Assembly (NCBI RefSeq): GCF_001661265.1 | Contig: NW_017567010.1 | Span: 248,001 to 312,000, forward strand | Source of the DNA: Saitoella complicata NRRL Y-17804 | Lineage: Eukaryota; Ascomycota; Saitoellomycetes; Saitoellales; Saitoellaceae | DNA: 64,000 nucleotides | Direction of reading: 5' to 3' | In this document: positions 1-9,062 of the stretch, in pieces | How positions within the stretch are numbered: the first letter of the stretch is position 1 | How the letters are laid out: each line of letters begins with the position of its first letter | The notes under the pieces: model-generated | Told to the model about the DNA's origin: nothing | Database searches by the model: none | Seen by the model: the letters and a program-made list of their open reading frames with translations, nothing else | Position numbers and translations under genes: made by a program

Positions 1-1086
1 TTCATTCATGGTCGCTTCAGGGGATTCGTCTTTCGGTCGGACAACATCCGTATACGTCTCCATCGGCACCAACGACCGCCGCCTCGGCTGCTCAGGCGAT
101 CGCGACACAACGACATCCTCAACCTCCGTACTCAATATCGACGGCGCCATCTCGATCGAGACGCTCGGTGCTGGGATCGCGGAGTGGTAGGCCTCGAGGA
201 GACGTTTACCCAGTTCCGCCCAAGTCTGCTTTTGTAGACGGACTTTGAGGGGGAAGGATTGTGTTGCGTGAAGGGTTTCGGCAAGGGGAGGTGGTGGGAG
301 GGCTAGTTCTGTTGCTAGCCATGGGTGGGATTTGAAGACTTTGGTTGGTGGGGGTTTGATTTTGTTTGCTTTGAGGATGGAGAGGAGGGCGTCTCGCATA
401 TCGGCTGATCCGTCCTCTAAGGGATCGATTGCGCCGAGGAGGTCTAGAGCGGCGCTGATTCCTCCTGGACCGACTTTGAGGTCTTTGATTTCTTCCGCGT
501 CTTGGTTGAGGTCCACACTGAATGCGAAATTGCTTTCCTGCGCGAATCTCTCCAATTTCGTCGAGCCCAGTGCAGCTGCCAATTCTGCGACACTTCTCCA
601 CACGCTTGGGTCTGTATCTTCGCATGACAACGCCGAGGTGAAATCCTCCAATGCTGATCGTAAGGTCTCCGCCCGCGTCTGATTTGGTAGAAAACTTGGA
701 TCTTTGGAGAGTCGCTCAAGCCGAAACGTCGCATAATTTTTCAACGCCAAAAATCGAAGAAGTAGCAGCGGCGGCAATGGCGGATCAACCTTTTTCTGCA
801 CCGGCAACGGTACCCCCGCATCCCTCCCCTCCTCCACATCACTTTCCTCCTCATCGTTCAACTCATGAACAACCTCCTCCTCTTCCCAAACGTCAATCAA
901 CTCCTCCTGAACGAGATCACTCTGGATAACCTGCGCATACAGCCTCTCCGCCAACGCAAAATTCCCAGCTTGTTGGGCTGCGAGGGCGGATTGGTATGTC
1001 TTGAGCGCATTCTCGATGAGGACTTCGTGTGTGGACTTTTCAGCCTCGATTTGTGGTTCCTCGTTGATGGCAGTGAATCTGACCAT
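1..1086 (-). CDS. hir3: Histone transcription regulator 3 homolog (HIR complex, CABIN1/Hir3 family), 5' part, cut by the window edge
   Basis: An open frame runs without a stop from the ATG at 1086 to the left edge: 362 codons and no obvious intron. The N-terminus MVRFTAINEEPQIEAE, followed by a TPR-like helix pair (ALKTYQSALAAQQAG, then LAERLYAQVIQSDL), matches the start of fungal Hir3. An acidic insert and a second TPR-like stretch (LLLRFLALKNYATFRLERL) follow, and then a segment with PPPTKVFKSHPW. In the family, Hir3 is a scaffold of the HIR histone H3-H4 chaperone, which deposits histones outside S phase and represses histone genes. The Hir1, Hir2 and Hpc2 genes are not in the window. It is divergent from TIM21 across 208 bp. 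Identity rests on remembered family features, so a different TPR protein cannot be fully excluded. Confidence 0.75.
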   Translation of the reverse strand, partial: MVRFTAINEEPQIEAEKSTHEVLIENALKTYQSALAAQQAGNFALAERLYAQVIQSDLVQEELIDVWEEEEVVHELNDEEESDVEEGRDAGVPLPVQKKVDPPLPPLLLLRFLALKNYATFRLERLSKDPSFLPNQTRAETLRSALEDFTSALSCEDTDPSVWRSVAELAAALGSTKLERFAQESNFAFSVDLNQDAEEIKDLKVGPGGISAALDLLGAIDPLEDGSADMRDALLSILKANKIKPPPTKVFKSHPWLATELALPPPPLAETLHATQSFPLKVRLQKQTWAELGKRLLEAYHSAIPAPSVSIEMAPSILSTEVEDVVVSRSPEQPRRRSLVPMETYTDVVRPKDESPEATMNE

Positions 1087-1147
1087 CGTCCATTCACGGT
1101 GACGATCACGAAGCCGTTCGACCTTCGATCAGCTGCTGGGTTGATTT

Positions 1148-1157
1148 CGACGCGTCG
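1148..1157. promoter_or_regulatory. 10-bp palindrome containing an MCB-type ACGCGT core
   Basis: CGACGCGTCG is a perfect palindrome lying 62 bp upstream of the Hir3 ATG in the 208-bp promoter shared with TIM21. ACGCGT is the MluI cell-cycle box bound by MBF-type factors in yeasts. A role in timing Hir3 is inference, and the bare hexamer occurs elsewhere in the window at about chance frequency. Confidence 0.25.
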
Positions 1158-1294
1158 TATGTATGGGGAAGCACTGGGTATACGTGGATGTACGTGCCCT
1201 GCCTAATGCGATACCTGAATGAAGCTGTGGTTGGGAAATCCGAGAGAGGGAAAGTCAACGTTACACACCTCGACCCGCCCCCCCTCTATCAGAA

Positions 1295-2057
1295 ATGTCG
1301 ATCCGCACTCAATCACCCTTGCGTGTGCTCCGCAACTTCGAGATCGCTCAAGCTAGTTCTGTCAGATCATATGCAACACTCGGCAAGATCGACCCAGTGA
1401 AGATCCCCGCCTCGGAAGTCGCAGGATCCGGAAGACGATCCAAAGCAATTGTATTCCAAGACGACGGCCGAAAGAAATGGTCAGAACTCGGCTCCGGCCA
1501 AAAACTCACCCGCGCAACCCTAACAACCGGATCCCTCGGCATCATCGTCTTTGGCGCAGTCCTCCTTGGAACCATCACCTACTTTTTCGCGGAACATGTG
1601 TTGATGCCGACCTCTGAGACCAGAATATTCGGGAGGGCGTTTGATAGGGTTAGAGAGGATGAGGAAGTTAAGAGGGCTGTTGGGGAGGGGATGAGTGCGT
1701 ATGGGGAGAGTCAGGGAACGAGATTGAGGCGGAATGCGCCGGTTGCATCGAAGAGATATACTGACGATAAGGGACTTGACCATATGATCATGAGGTTTTA
1801 TGTCCAGGGTGAGTTGGGACAGGGTGAGGTGAATCTCGCGATGACGAAGGTAAGATTGGCTCAGTCTTGAAATTCTTGTGAGAGGAAACTGATGCTTGGC
1901 GGTCTTACAGAAAACTGAGGAGGATGAGTTTGTGTATAAGTATCTGTTTGTTGATACCCCGGGAGATGGGTTGCCGTCGAAGAGGATTTGGTTGGAGAGG
2001 GACCAGCAGAAGAAGGCTTCGACGAAGAGGAGTTGGCTTGGGTTCTCCCGGGCGTGA
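1295..2057 (+). CDS. TIM21: Mitochondrial import inner membrane translocase subunit Tim21
   Basis: Two exons, 1295-1849 and 1911-2057, encode 233 aa. The intron (1850-1910) has GTAAGA and TTACAG ends. The N-terminus is rich in Arg and Ser with few acids, as in a mitochondrial presequence. One membrane segment near residues 73-95 (SLGIIVFGAVLLGTITYFF) is followed by the conserved intermembrane-space domain: RIFGRAFDRVREDEEV, then AYGES, RRNAPVA, and GLDHMIMRFYVQGELGQGEV. The C-terminus after the intron (YKYLFVDTPG, RIWLERD) completes the domain. Tim21 tethers the TIM23 presequence translocase to TOM through Tom22 and links it to respiratory supercomplexes. Length agrees with the family (about 240 aa). 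The start is the first ATG of the frame, just after a pyrimidine-rich stretch. Confidence 0.93.
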
Positions 2058-2501
2058 AGCACTCGGTAGATGGCGTATGATGGGCTACGTTAAAGGCGTA
2101 TTGGTTCTGCATGTTCGTATGGGATGTGAAAAGATAGGGAAAGGGTAGGAAAGGGTCATCGAACGTGAGAAGCTTAAGCTCGGGGAACCTGGAAAAGGTG
2201 ACCTGATGCAGGCCACAGCTGCCGCGGCAGAAAACGAGCTCGAGGATACGAAGAGGTTCAGAAGCAAAAAGACATGAGGAGGTCGAGCATAGCATAGCCT
2301 GAATTGATATTTCCAAGCGTGAGGCTCCCAAAGCTACCGTTTCCCCGGGTATGCACGCCGGCGCACTCCGCACTCCCCCGCTTTCAACTCCACCAAGACA
2401 ATCCCCAAAACCGCTGGGTCCAAATCCAGACAAATGTAGCGATCCGTCATTCACCTGACCATACCGTTGATCCAAGAGTCTACACCACAACTTGAAGCGC
2501 A
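2058..2501. other. Intergenic: TIM21 3' region and HMG-CoA lyase promoter
   Basis: No coding frame with family resemblance is visible on either strand. The stretch must hold the TIM21 terminator and the promoter of the downstream lyase. I see no repeat or recognisable site. Confidence 0.6.
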
Positions 2502-3696
2502 ATGTTGAGAAGAGTAGCATCCTCGACAACCAAGCTTCTACAGCAACTGTCTCTACGGTCAACAGCCATGCCAATCCCCCGACCCTTCTCATCCTCTTCC
2601 ACCTCGAAAGCTCCAGTCGGGCTAAACCTCCCCTTCCCAACCCCCACCGACAACAAAGTCCGAATCGTCGAGGTCTCTCCCCGCGACGGCCTCCAAAACG
2701 AGAAATCCCTCGTCCCAACCGACATCAAATGCGAACTCATCGACCGGCTCCGCGAAACCGGCGTGAAAAATATCGAAGTGACTTCGTTTGTGTCCCCGAA
2801 GTGGGTCCCGCAGATGTCCGATGCCGGCGCAATTATGTCACATGTTCGTGGGTTCCAGAGTGGCAGTGAGGATAGGGGGATAGAGTATTCTGTGCTGGCG
2901 CCGAATCAGAAGGGGTTGGATGCGGCGCTCGCGTCGGGTGTGAAGGAGATTGCTATTTTTGGGAGTGCGTCTGAAGGGTTTTCGAAGCAGAATATCAACT
3001 GCACCATCGATGAGAGTTTACAGAGGTTCAGGGGGATGTGCGAAAAGGCGTTGAAGCAGGGTGTTAGGGTGAGGGGGTATATCAGTAACATGTGTGCGTG
3101 TCCGATCGATGGATTGGTGGATCCGAAGAGTGTGGTGAGGATGACGAAGGAGATGTTGGAGATGGGGTGTTATGAAGTCAGTGTTGCTGATACGACAGGT
3201 GTGGCCTCGTGACTCTGCCAGTTGAAACATTTCTGACATCACGACCCATACAGGCGTTGCGACTCCGGATCAAGTTCATCGTACGCTTTCGGCTATCTTG
3301 GATGCAGGCGTCCCGGCAAACAAGCTCGCAGCACACTTCCACGACACATACGGCACCGCGGTCCCAAACGTCCTTGTCGCCCTGTCCCTCGGTATCCGAA
3401 CCTTCGATTCTTCCGTTTCCGGTCTCGGTGGGTGTCCCTACGCCAAGGGCGCAAAAGGGAATGTCGCGACTGAAGACGTTCTATACCTTCTGCACGGCAT
3501 GGGTTGGGAAACGGGGATTGATTTGCAGAAGATGAGTGAGATTGGGACGTGGGTTAGTGAGAAGTTGGGGAGGGAAAATGGAAGTCGGGCTGGGAAGGCT
3601 ATTGCGAGTATGTTGGCGCAGAAGAAGGCGAAGGGGGAGGTTAAGGCTGAGGGGATTAGGGAGGCCTTGAAGGAGAAGAGGGAAGCCAAGTTGTGA
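2502..3696 (+). CDS. HMGCL: Hydroxymethylglutaryl-CoA lyase, with presequence and C-terminal AKL
   Basis: Exons 2502-3198 and 3254-3696 encode 379 aa; splicing joins DTTG to VATPDQVH without a gap. The enzyme cleaves HMG-CoA to acetyl-CoA and acetoacetate, the last step of leucine breakdown. The signature VSPRDGLQNE lies at residues 58-67, with catalytic Arg61 and Asp62. The metal-binding HFHDTYGTA and the Cys loop GGCPYAKGAKGN are present. The N-terminus (MLRRVASSTTKLLQQLSLRS) is a typical mitochondrial presequence. The protein ends in AKL, a peroxisomal PTS1 variant; the human enzyme ends in CKL and is known in both organelles, so dual targeting is plausible here. A second in-frame Met lies at residue 23, inside the presequence. 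Confidence 0.95.
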
Positions 3697-4145
3697 TTTT
3701 TTAACAAATATTTGATCGCTGAACTTACCTTAACGAAAATGACATTCAAGAGAAAAGTCGAGAATCTTGCTCTCCAGGGTATCGCGCTGCGAGTTGACGT
3801 GCCCAAGGATGCGGGCGGCTTCATTTGGCCGGCACCACTGCAACCAGAGCTGCAGATCGTGAACCGCACGAGTCAAAGAAAGTCTGACCGCACTCTAAAG
3901 AACCCAACCTCCCTTATCGCCAGCAGGACTCGGCGACAACAATCCACCAGCATACACCCCAGCTTCTCCCTCTACCTTTGACGTTCAGAGGAGTCCGGTT
4001 ATTCGGTGGCAAAGGTCACGTCATTGTTCCTCTCGGTTCCAGGAAGAGGCGGCCCGTCTGCTTTGTCAGCACCTACGGTTCAGGCAACAATAGTTATTGA
4101 TACACGACAGTACAACGACAGTAAAGGAGTTAGTTTACAGCATAC
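3697..4145. other. Intergenic: HMG-CoA lyase 3' end and RING gene promoter
   Basis: No supported coding frame. An AT-rich run follows the lyase stop (TTTTTTAACAAATATTTG). The proximal 150 bp before the RING gene contain a GGTGGCAAA element, listed separately. Confidence 0.6.
4005..4013 (+). promoter_or_regulatory. PACE-like element (GGTGGCAAA)
   Basis: An exact match to the yeast Rpn4 proteasome-associated element lies 133 bp upstream of the RING-H2 gene's ATG. About half of such 9-mers would be expected by chance in 64 kb on two strands, and the proteasome alpha5 promoter at 13.3 kb lacks the motif, so this is only a candidate. Confidence 0.2.
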
Positions 4146-6623
4146 ATGGGCCAAGCTTCGAGCTCCCAGAACGCACAGCGCAGCGGACGCGATGCAGCAT
4201 CGCGACAACAACAGGATACGAACACAACAGGCGGCGCGTCAGATATGACGCCACGAAACAGTTTACGGAGGAGTAACTCTGGCTCACTATCTTCGGAACA
4301 AACACCGAGGCAGAGAAGACGGTTGGATGAGGTTGCGGATGCGTTGATGAGGGAAGTTGGTGCGGAAGCATCGGCGGAGTTGAATGCTGCGCATGCACAA
4401 AGGAGAAGGTCGTTAAGGTCGAGTTTAATTAATTTGTCGCCGTTTAGGAGGAATTCTGGGTCGCCGAATGCATCACGGGGACCGTCGAGGACCTCGAGTT
4501 CGTCGTCGTTGTCGTTATCTGGGTCTGGGAATGGTGGTTCGAGTCTGCGGACTTCATTGCCGCAGAACCAAAGACGTCCGCGTCCGCGATCGATGTTTTC
4601 GCTTAGTCGTCGTTCGTCGATGAGTCCCTCCGTCACCCTCGATTCCTTCTCGGATCGTAGTACGATCTCATCCGATCCAGAGGCATTGGAATCCAGTTAT
4701 TTCGGGTCTATGGCGGACGAGGGAAGTCCCTTGGTGCAAACGCCGTTGTCTGAGAGTGGACCATCTGCTGCGTCCTCGACACATGACCTCGGGTTGAGGC
4801 CACCGAGGTCGCTTATGAGGCATTCAATGTCTTCGGGGAATATATTGCCGATGATCTCGGAAGGGAACAGTGGACAGGGTACGACTACGCAATCTCGTCC
4901 AGCTACAGGTGATAGGTCGACGCCTCCTACGCCTACGACACCCTCGAGGCGTTTGTCTCGGTTCATGCCTAGGTCTATCTCATTGGGCTCGCTGGGTGGT
5001 TCGTCGAATGCGAATTCGGAGGCTGTTGCTCCTGAGGCGGTACAGACGGCTGAAGATGTTGCACAGCGCCTGAGTAGGACGACGAGGAATGCACTTGCTC
5101 TCTTCCGTCGCAGTGAGTCTTCGAACTCTTTGAGTAGGCCGGGGACTGGTGATAGCCAGGACACCGTCAACGGTAATCCGAACGCAGTCCCCTCCCTTGC
5201 CGACCTCGAGCGCAACTTCACCGGCCCACGGCCCGGCGAGGATCAGGCAGCTATGTTGTCCCGTCTTTTGTCCGTCGCGGCAGCGGCCACTGCAGCATCT
5301 TTGGTGGGTAACAATGACCAGGCATGGGCTGGTGGTCATGATGTTGCGGGTAATAACTCTACGGCTGAGGATGGGAGTTTCCAGGGATTTTTGCAGGCTT
5401 TGAGGGGTGGACGGTTGGCTGCGGCGTTGAGGAATGGAGGGAGTGAGTTGGGTTCTACTCCTTCAGCCGGAGCTGAAGCAGCGGGCAATGCCGGCGGTGA
5501 AGATGCGCAGGCGGGTGCGGGTGCTGCGGCCGGTGCGGCACCTACTGCGAATGGGGATCTTCCACCGTTGAACTTCTTCCGCATGTTCAGGTTCAACAAC
5601 GCAAACAACGCCGAGCGAGCGCCTGATCAACCGCGTACAGTCCCAGTCATCATCGTCGGCATCCGCTCCGTGCCGCCTCGTGACGCGAACGGGAATATTC
5701 AGGAACAAGGACAGCAAGTACCCATGCCATTCTTCGACGCTTTGGCAAACCTGGCACCAACGCACCAACATCATCCTCATCTTCACCCGACAGCACAACA
5801 GCCGCAGGGTCCAGTGCCGTTTGACCCGGCGAATGCGGATTCGGCAGAAACGGCGAGCTTGATGGAGCCTACGCCTATCAATCCTGCTGAACAGACACTG
5901 CCGCAGCCGGCTGCTCCGGAGGGTATGGAGACTACTGCACCTTTGCATCCTGGGCGTAGACCATTGCCGCAAGAGCCGCTTCCAGGAGGTATCGAGCCCA
6001 CTGCACCCTTGAGCCCGAGACGCAGGATGTCGGCGCCGCAGCTGGGCGCAGGTGTAGCTCCTCCTATTATGAGGCCTTTGGATCCTGGGGCTTTGCGCGG
6101 TACTCGCGACGGTGATCGGAACGCTCATGTGCCGCCGGTTGACGGAGCAGCTCCTCCAAATGCAACAAGATCCTGGATTATCTATGTTCTCGGTGGTGCG
6201 TACCCGGACAACCACCCAATCCTCACCACGCCTAGTTTGTTTACGGAGAACCCCACGTATGAGGACATGATGCTTCTGTCGTCCATGATTGGCCCGGCTA
6301 AGCCGCCGACTGCCACTACGGAAGACATCGCGGACGCTGGCGGTATCTGTGTCATTGGTGATGATGCGATTGTGGCAGATGGAGACAGGTGTTTGGTGTG
6401 CTTGTCGGACTTCGCGCCGAATGAGGTGTGTAGGAAGTTGACCAAGTGCGGGCATTTGTTCCATAAGGAGTGTATTGATCAATGGCTTACTACTGGACGG
6501 AACTCGTGTCCGCTGTGCAGAGAGCAGGGTGTCAAGGAGAAGCATGCCGAAGCCCCTGCTCCTGCTCCGGAAGCGGGTGCAGCCGAAGCACCATCGGTGC
6601 CAGATGCGGTGGCTCAGGAATAA
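4146..6623 (+). CDS. RING-H2 finger protein with N-myristoylation-type start (probable E3 ubiquitin ligase)
   Basis: A single exon encodes 825 aa. It opens with MGQASSSQ, a good N-myristoylation consensus (Gly2, Ser6), which suggests membrane attachment. A long Ser/Pro/Arg-rich disordered region with many SPxx and RRxS sites follows, then Ala/Gly-rich and Gln/Pro-rich stretches. The only clear domain is a C3H2C3 RING at residues 749-791: CLVC, CGHLFHKEC and CPLC with normal spacing. A conserved-looking patch before it (SWIIYVLGGAYPDNHP) may belong to a fungal family with this architecture. RING-H2 proteins recruit E2 enzymes, but substrates cannot be inferred. The start is fixed by the myristoyl motif. 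The function beyond E3 activity is unknown. Confidence 0.85.
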   Translation: MGQASSSQNAQRSGRDAASRQQQDTNTTGGASDMTPRNSLRRSNSGSLSSEQTPRQRRRLDEVADALMREVGAEASAELNAAHAQRRRSLRSSLINLSPFRRNSGSPNASRGPSRTSSSSSLSLSGSGNGGSSLRTSLPQNQRRPRPRSMFSLSRRSSMSPSVTLDSFSDRSTISSDPEALESSYFGSMADEGSPLVQTPLSESGPSAASSTHDLGLRPPRSLMRHSMSSGNILPMISEGNSGQGTTTQSRPATGDRSTPPTPTTPSRRLSRFMPRSISLGSLGGSSNANSEAVAPEAVQTAEDVAQRLSRTTRNALALFRRSESSNSLSRPGTGDSQDTVNGNPNAVPSLADLERNFTGPRPGEDQAAMLSRLLSVAAAATAASLVGNNDQAWAGGHDVAGNNSTAEDGSFQGFLQALRGGRLAAALRNGGSELGSTPSAGAEAAGNAGGEDAQAGAGAAAGAAPTANGDLPPLNFFRMFRFNNANNAERAPDQPRTVPVIIVGIRSVPPRDANGNIQEQGQQVPMPFFDALANLAPTHQHHPHLHPTAQQPQGPVPFDPANADSAETASLMEPTPINPAEQTLPQPAAPEGMETTAPLHPGRRPLPQEPLPGGIEPTAPLSPRRRMSAPQLGAGVAPPIMRPLDPGALRGTRDGDRNAHVPPVDGAAPPNATRSWIIYVLGGAYPDNHPILTTPSLFTENPTYEDMMLLSSMIGPAKPPTATTEDIADAGGICVIGDDAIVADGDRCLVCLSDFAPNEVCRKLTKCGHLFHKECIDQWLTTGRNSCPLCREQGVKEKHAEAPAPAPEAGAAEAPSVPDAVAQE

Positions 6624-6994
6624 GTTATTTGTTGAAACGGGAAGGGAAATACAGGGCTGGGATTCGAAGATGGATATCGACGGAAGGGAAGGTTGTACGT
6701 TATTGCATGGTTACGGGGATAATAGCACACATTGTCATTGGTTTTTTGGACTTACTTTTGTTGAGGTATATTAGCGTTGTTTGGCATGGATATCGTTATG
6801 TGATAGCTATAGACGAGGATCGGAACAGAGCTTTTCTTTTTTCCAGATTTATGGATCTGTCGTTGTTCTCGAATTATTCGTTAACATAGTCCTGATTAAA
6901 TTTGCAGCTGCACGGCCCCTGACTGAAGTCCGGAGTTCGAGATTTTGAAAAGTCGACTGTGTACGGTATCAACAGCACCCATATATCGCCTGTC
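6624..6994. other. Intergenic: RING gene 3' region and uL29m promoter
   Basis: Stop-rich on the coding strand after the RING gene. Nothing beyond the presumed terminator and promoter is visible. Confidence 0.5.
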
Positions 6995-7752
6995 ATGTCG
7001 TTGCGGTCGTCGGTAAAATGCCTGATTAGGTCATCACGACCATTCTCTACCTCCGCCATCTCCCAGATGCCGCGTCGCATTGACCCCGATTCCCATGAGG
7101 GCAGAATTCTCCCCAAGCCTTTAGAGAGGATCCCAGAGCCTGAGACGGACCCAAATCACCCTCTTTGGGGATTCTTTAGGGATAAGAAGGCGTTGCCGTA
7201 TCCCGAAGATGAGAAGCTTGCAGGTACGCCAGACATGGTTGATTACGGAAGACTGTGTTAACCGTGATGCGCACAGGACGAGGATGGACGATTTTCGAGC
7301 TGCGAAGCAAGTCGTTCGAGGATCTGCATACGTTGTGGTACGTTTGCTTGAAGGAGCTTAACATCATGGCAACACAGATGGCCGAAAGGAGGAGACTTAT
7401 GGTTGCCCACCAAGTGTCAGCGCACAAGGAGAGACGGAATGCTGTCAGGAAGACTATGCAAGGTATCAAGTTTACCCTGTCGGAGCGTGTTATCGCGTAT
7501 GAGCACGCAAGGGAGTTGGCAATCGCGGAGGGTACAATCACGGCTGAGGATTTGGCTGCTATCGAGGCGCAGAAGAAGAAGGAGGAGGATGAGAAGAACG
7601 CGCAATTGGCTGCGGCTAAGGAGGAGCACAAGGAGCCGAAGAACAGGAGACTTGAGCGGAAGAAGAGAAGAATCATGCGTGCTTTGGAGTTGACGGAGTT
7701 CCGAGCGGAGAGGGAGGCGGCGGAGGCCCAGGCCAAGGCTCTTGCGGCATGA
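6995..7752 (+). CDS. MRPL4: Mitochondrial large ribosomal subunit protein uL29m (MRPL47/Mrpl4)
   Basis: Exons 6995-7223 and 7277-7752 encode 234 aa; the intron is 53 nt. The presequence MSLRSSVKCLIRSSRPFST is Arg/Ser-rich. The next part (HPLWGFFRDKKALPYPED) and the post-intron WTIFELRSKSFEDLHTLWY, with VCLKELN, are hallmarks of the MRP-L47 family (uL29 core). A Lys/Glu-rich helical C-terminus follows. The protein sits near the mitoribosome exit tunnel. An upstream in-frame ATG at 6959 would add 12 residues without presequence character, so 6995 is preferred. Confidence 0.93.
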
Positions 7753-8024
7753 AGGATCGAAGCATAAAATTGCACCCTGTACACGTAAGGGAGTTTAGGA
7801 GCAGATATTTGAAATCAAAAGGGCTCTCATTCTACAACATTCTCATGATAACGGAGGTAGTCGTCTCGAATATTTCCCTGTAATCAAGGTAACCGTGCGT
7901 ACGGGTATGCAATACGTCGCCAGGCACGAATTACGCGGGCGGGTTTGTTCCGAGGCCCATTTAGAAAAGTATCGCAACCCGGCGATTGACAGGACAGGTA
8001 TCTTCAAGAACCGTTACCGGGCTT

Positions 8025-8906
8025 ATGGCTACCACTTCTGCATTTGATCCGAGCAAAATCGGGGCTGTGTGCCATACATGCGGTCGTTCAGGTATGGTTG
8101 TAGGCGTGGGAGTCATCTCGGATCACTTGCTAACGAAACCGTTGTTAGACTTCCTGCCTTTTACTTGCAATTACTGCGGCCTCAAGTACTGCCAAGACCA
8201 TCGACATCCACAGTCACATACATGCGGTCCATACTCCGCACTACAGAAAGAGCAAGCCCTGAAGACCGGATCCTCCACTCCACCTCCTGCTATCGGAAGC
8301 ATTAAGACAACATGTTCGCATACCCAGTGCTCGACAGCTCTTGACGGTATCATGTCCCCAGGCACCGTCTGCAAGTGTCGAGGAATATTCTGTCTGAAGC
8401 ACCGACATCCTCTGGATCACGCATGCAAATACACTTCGCCACCGCCAACATCAGCTGCCCGTGCCAGAGAAGCGTTGGAGAAATTGCGTCACTGGGCTTC
8501 GTCGTATGGGAGTACACGGACGGATGCGGGTAAGAAGACGAGTACGAAGACTAGTCGGGTGCTGGTCGTTGCCAAGATGAAGAAGACGTCGAAGGGAGAT
8601 CAGAGGGTGCCGCAGGAAAAGCGGATATATATCCATGCCGAAGGACCTCCGGATGAGCCTAATCAACCCAAGGCCGATATTTACGTGTCGAGGGAGTGGT
8701 CTACTGGCAAGGCGTTGGATTCTATTGCGTCGTTGTTGGGGGTGCGGAATAATAATAATGCGGCAATGGAAGATGATGATAAGCTGAGGTTGATTAACGT
8801 GGACTTGGGGGCGTTGTTGGAGCATGCGCCGAAGTTTGGTGATGTCGCGAAGGATGGGGATACGATTATGCTTGTCAGAGGGCTACGCTTGCCTACAACT
8901 GCGTGA
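8025..8906 (+). CDS. CUZ1: AN1-type zinc finger / ubiquitin-like protein Cuz1 (ZFAND1 homolog)
   Basis: Exons 8025-8091 and 8149-8906 encode 274 aa, the same length as I recall for yeast Cuz1. The intron (8092-8148) has a perfect branch point (TTGCTAAC) and lies inside the first AN1 finger; splicing restores CHTCGRSDFLPFTCNYC with correct spacing, then CQDHRHPQSHTC. A second AN1 finger follows (CSHTQC, CKCRGIFCLKH, HAC). The C-terminus is ubiquitin-like (RIYIHAEG, ADIYVSREWSTGKALDSIA, LGALLEHAPKFGDVAKDGD). Cuz1 binds Cdc48 and the proteasome and protects against arsenite-damaged proteins. The intron is 57 nt and stop-free, so a retained form would stay in frame with 19 extra residues inside the finger. 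An upstream in-frame ATG (7986) is less likely. Confidence 0.93.
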   Translation: MATTSAFDPSKIGAVCHTCGRSGMVVGVGVISDHLLTKPLLDFLPFTCNYCGLKYCQDHRHPQSHTCGPYSALQKEQALKTGSSTPPPAIGSIKTTCSHTQCSTALDGIMSPGTVCKCRGIFCLKHRHPLDHACKYTSPPPTSAARAREALEKLRHWASSYGSTRTDAGKKTSTKTSRVLVVAKMKKTSKGDQRVPQEKRIYIHAEGPPDEPNQPKADIYVSREWSTGKALDSIASLLGVRNNNNAAMEDDDKLRLINVDLGALLEHAPKFGDVAKDGDTIMLVRGLRLPTTA

Positions 8907-9062
8907 GCCAGGTTCCTATCACTATACCCACATATACCGGAATTTCAGCATAACATAGCATAGAATGAGGTTTGAGATGCAACGAGTGATTGGTATTGTA
9001 TCTGGCTTAGATGTTGTGCGGCCATGTGCCGTAATTGCTTTTTGCTCCTCCCCTTGCTGGAC

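Noticed and set aside
5463-6545. 360-codon antisense ORF within the RING gene
   Set aside because: Arg/His-rich shadow frame of a GC-biased coding strand; the plus strand encodes an intact RING finger here.
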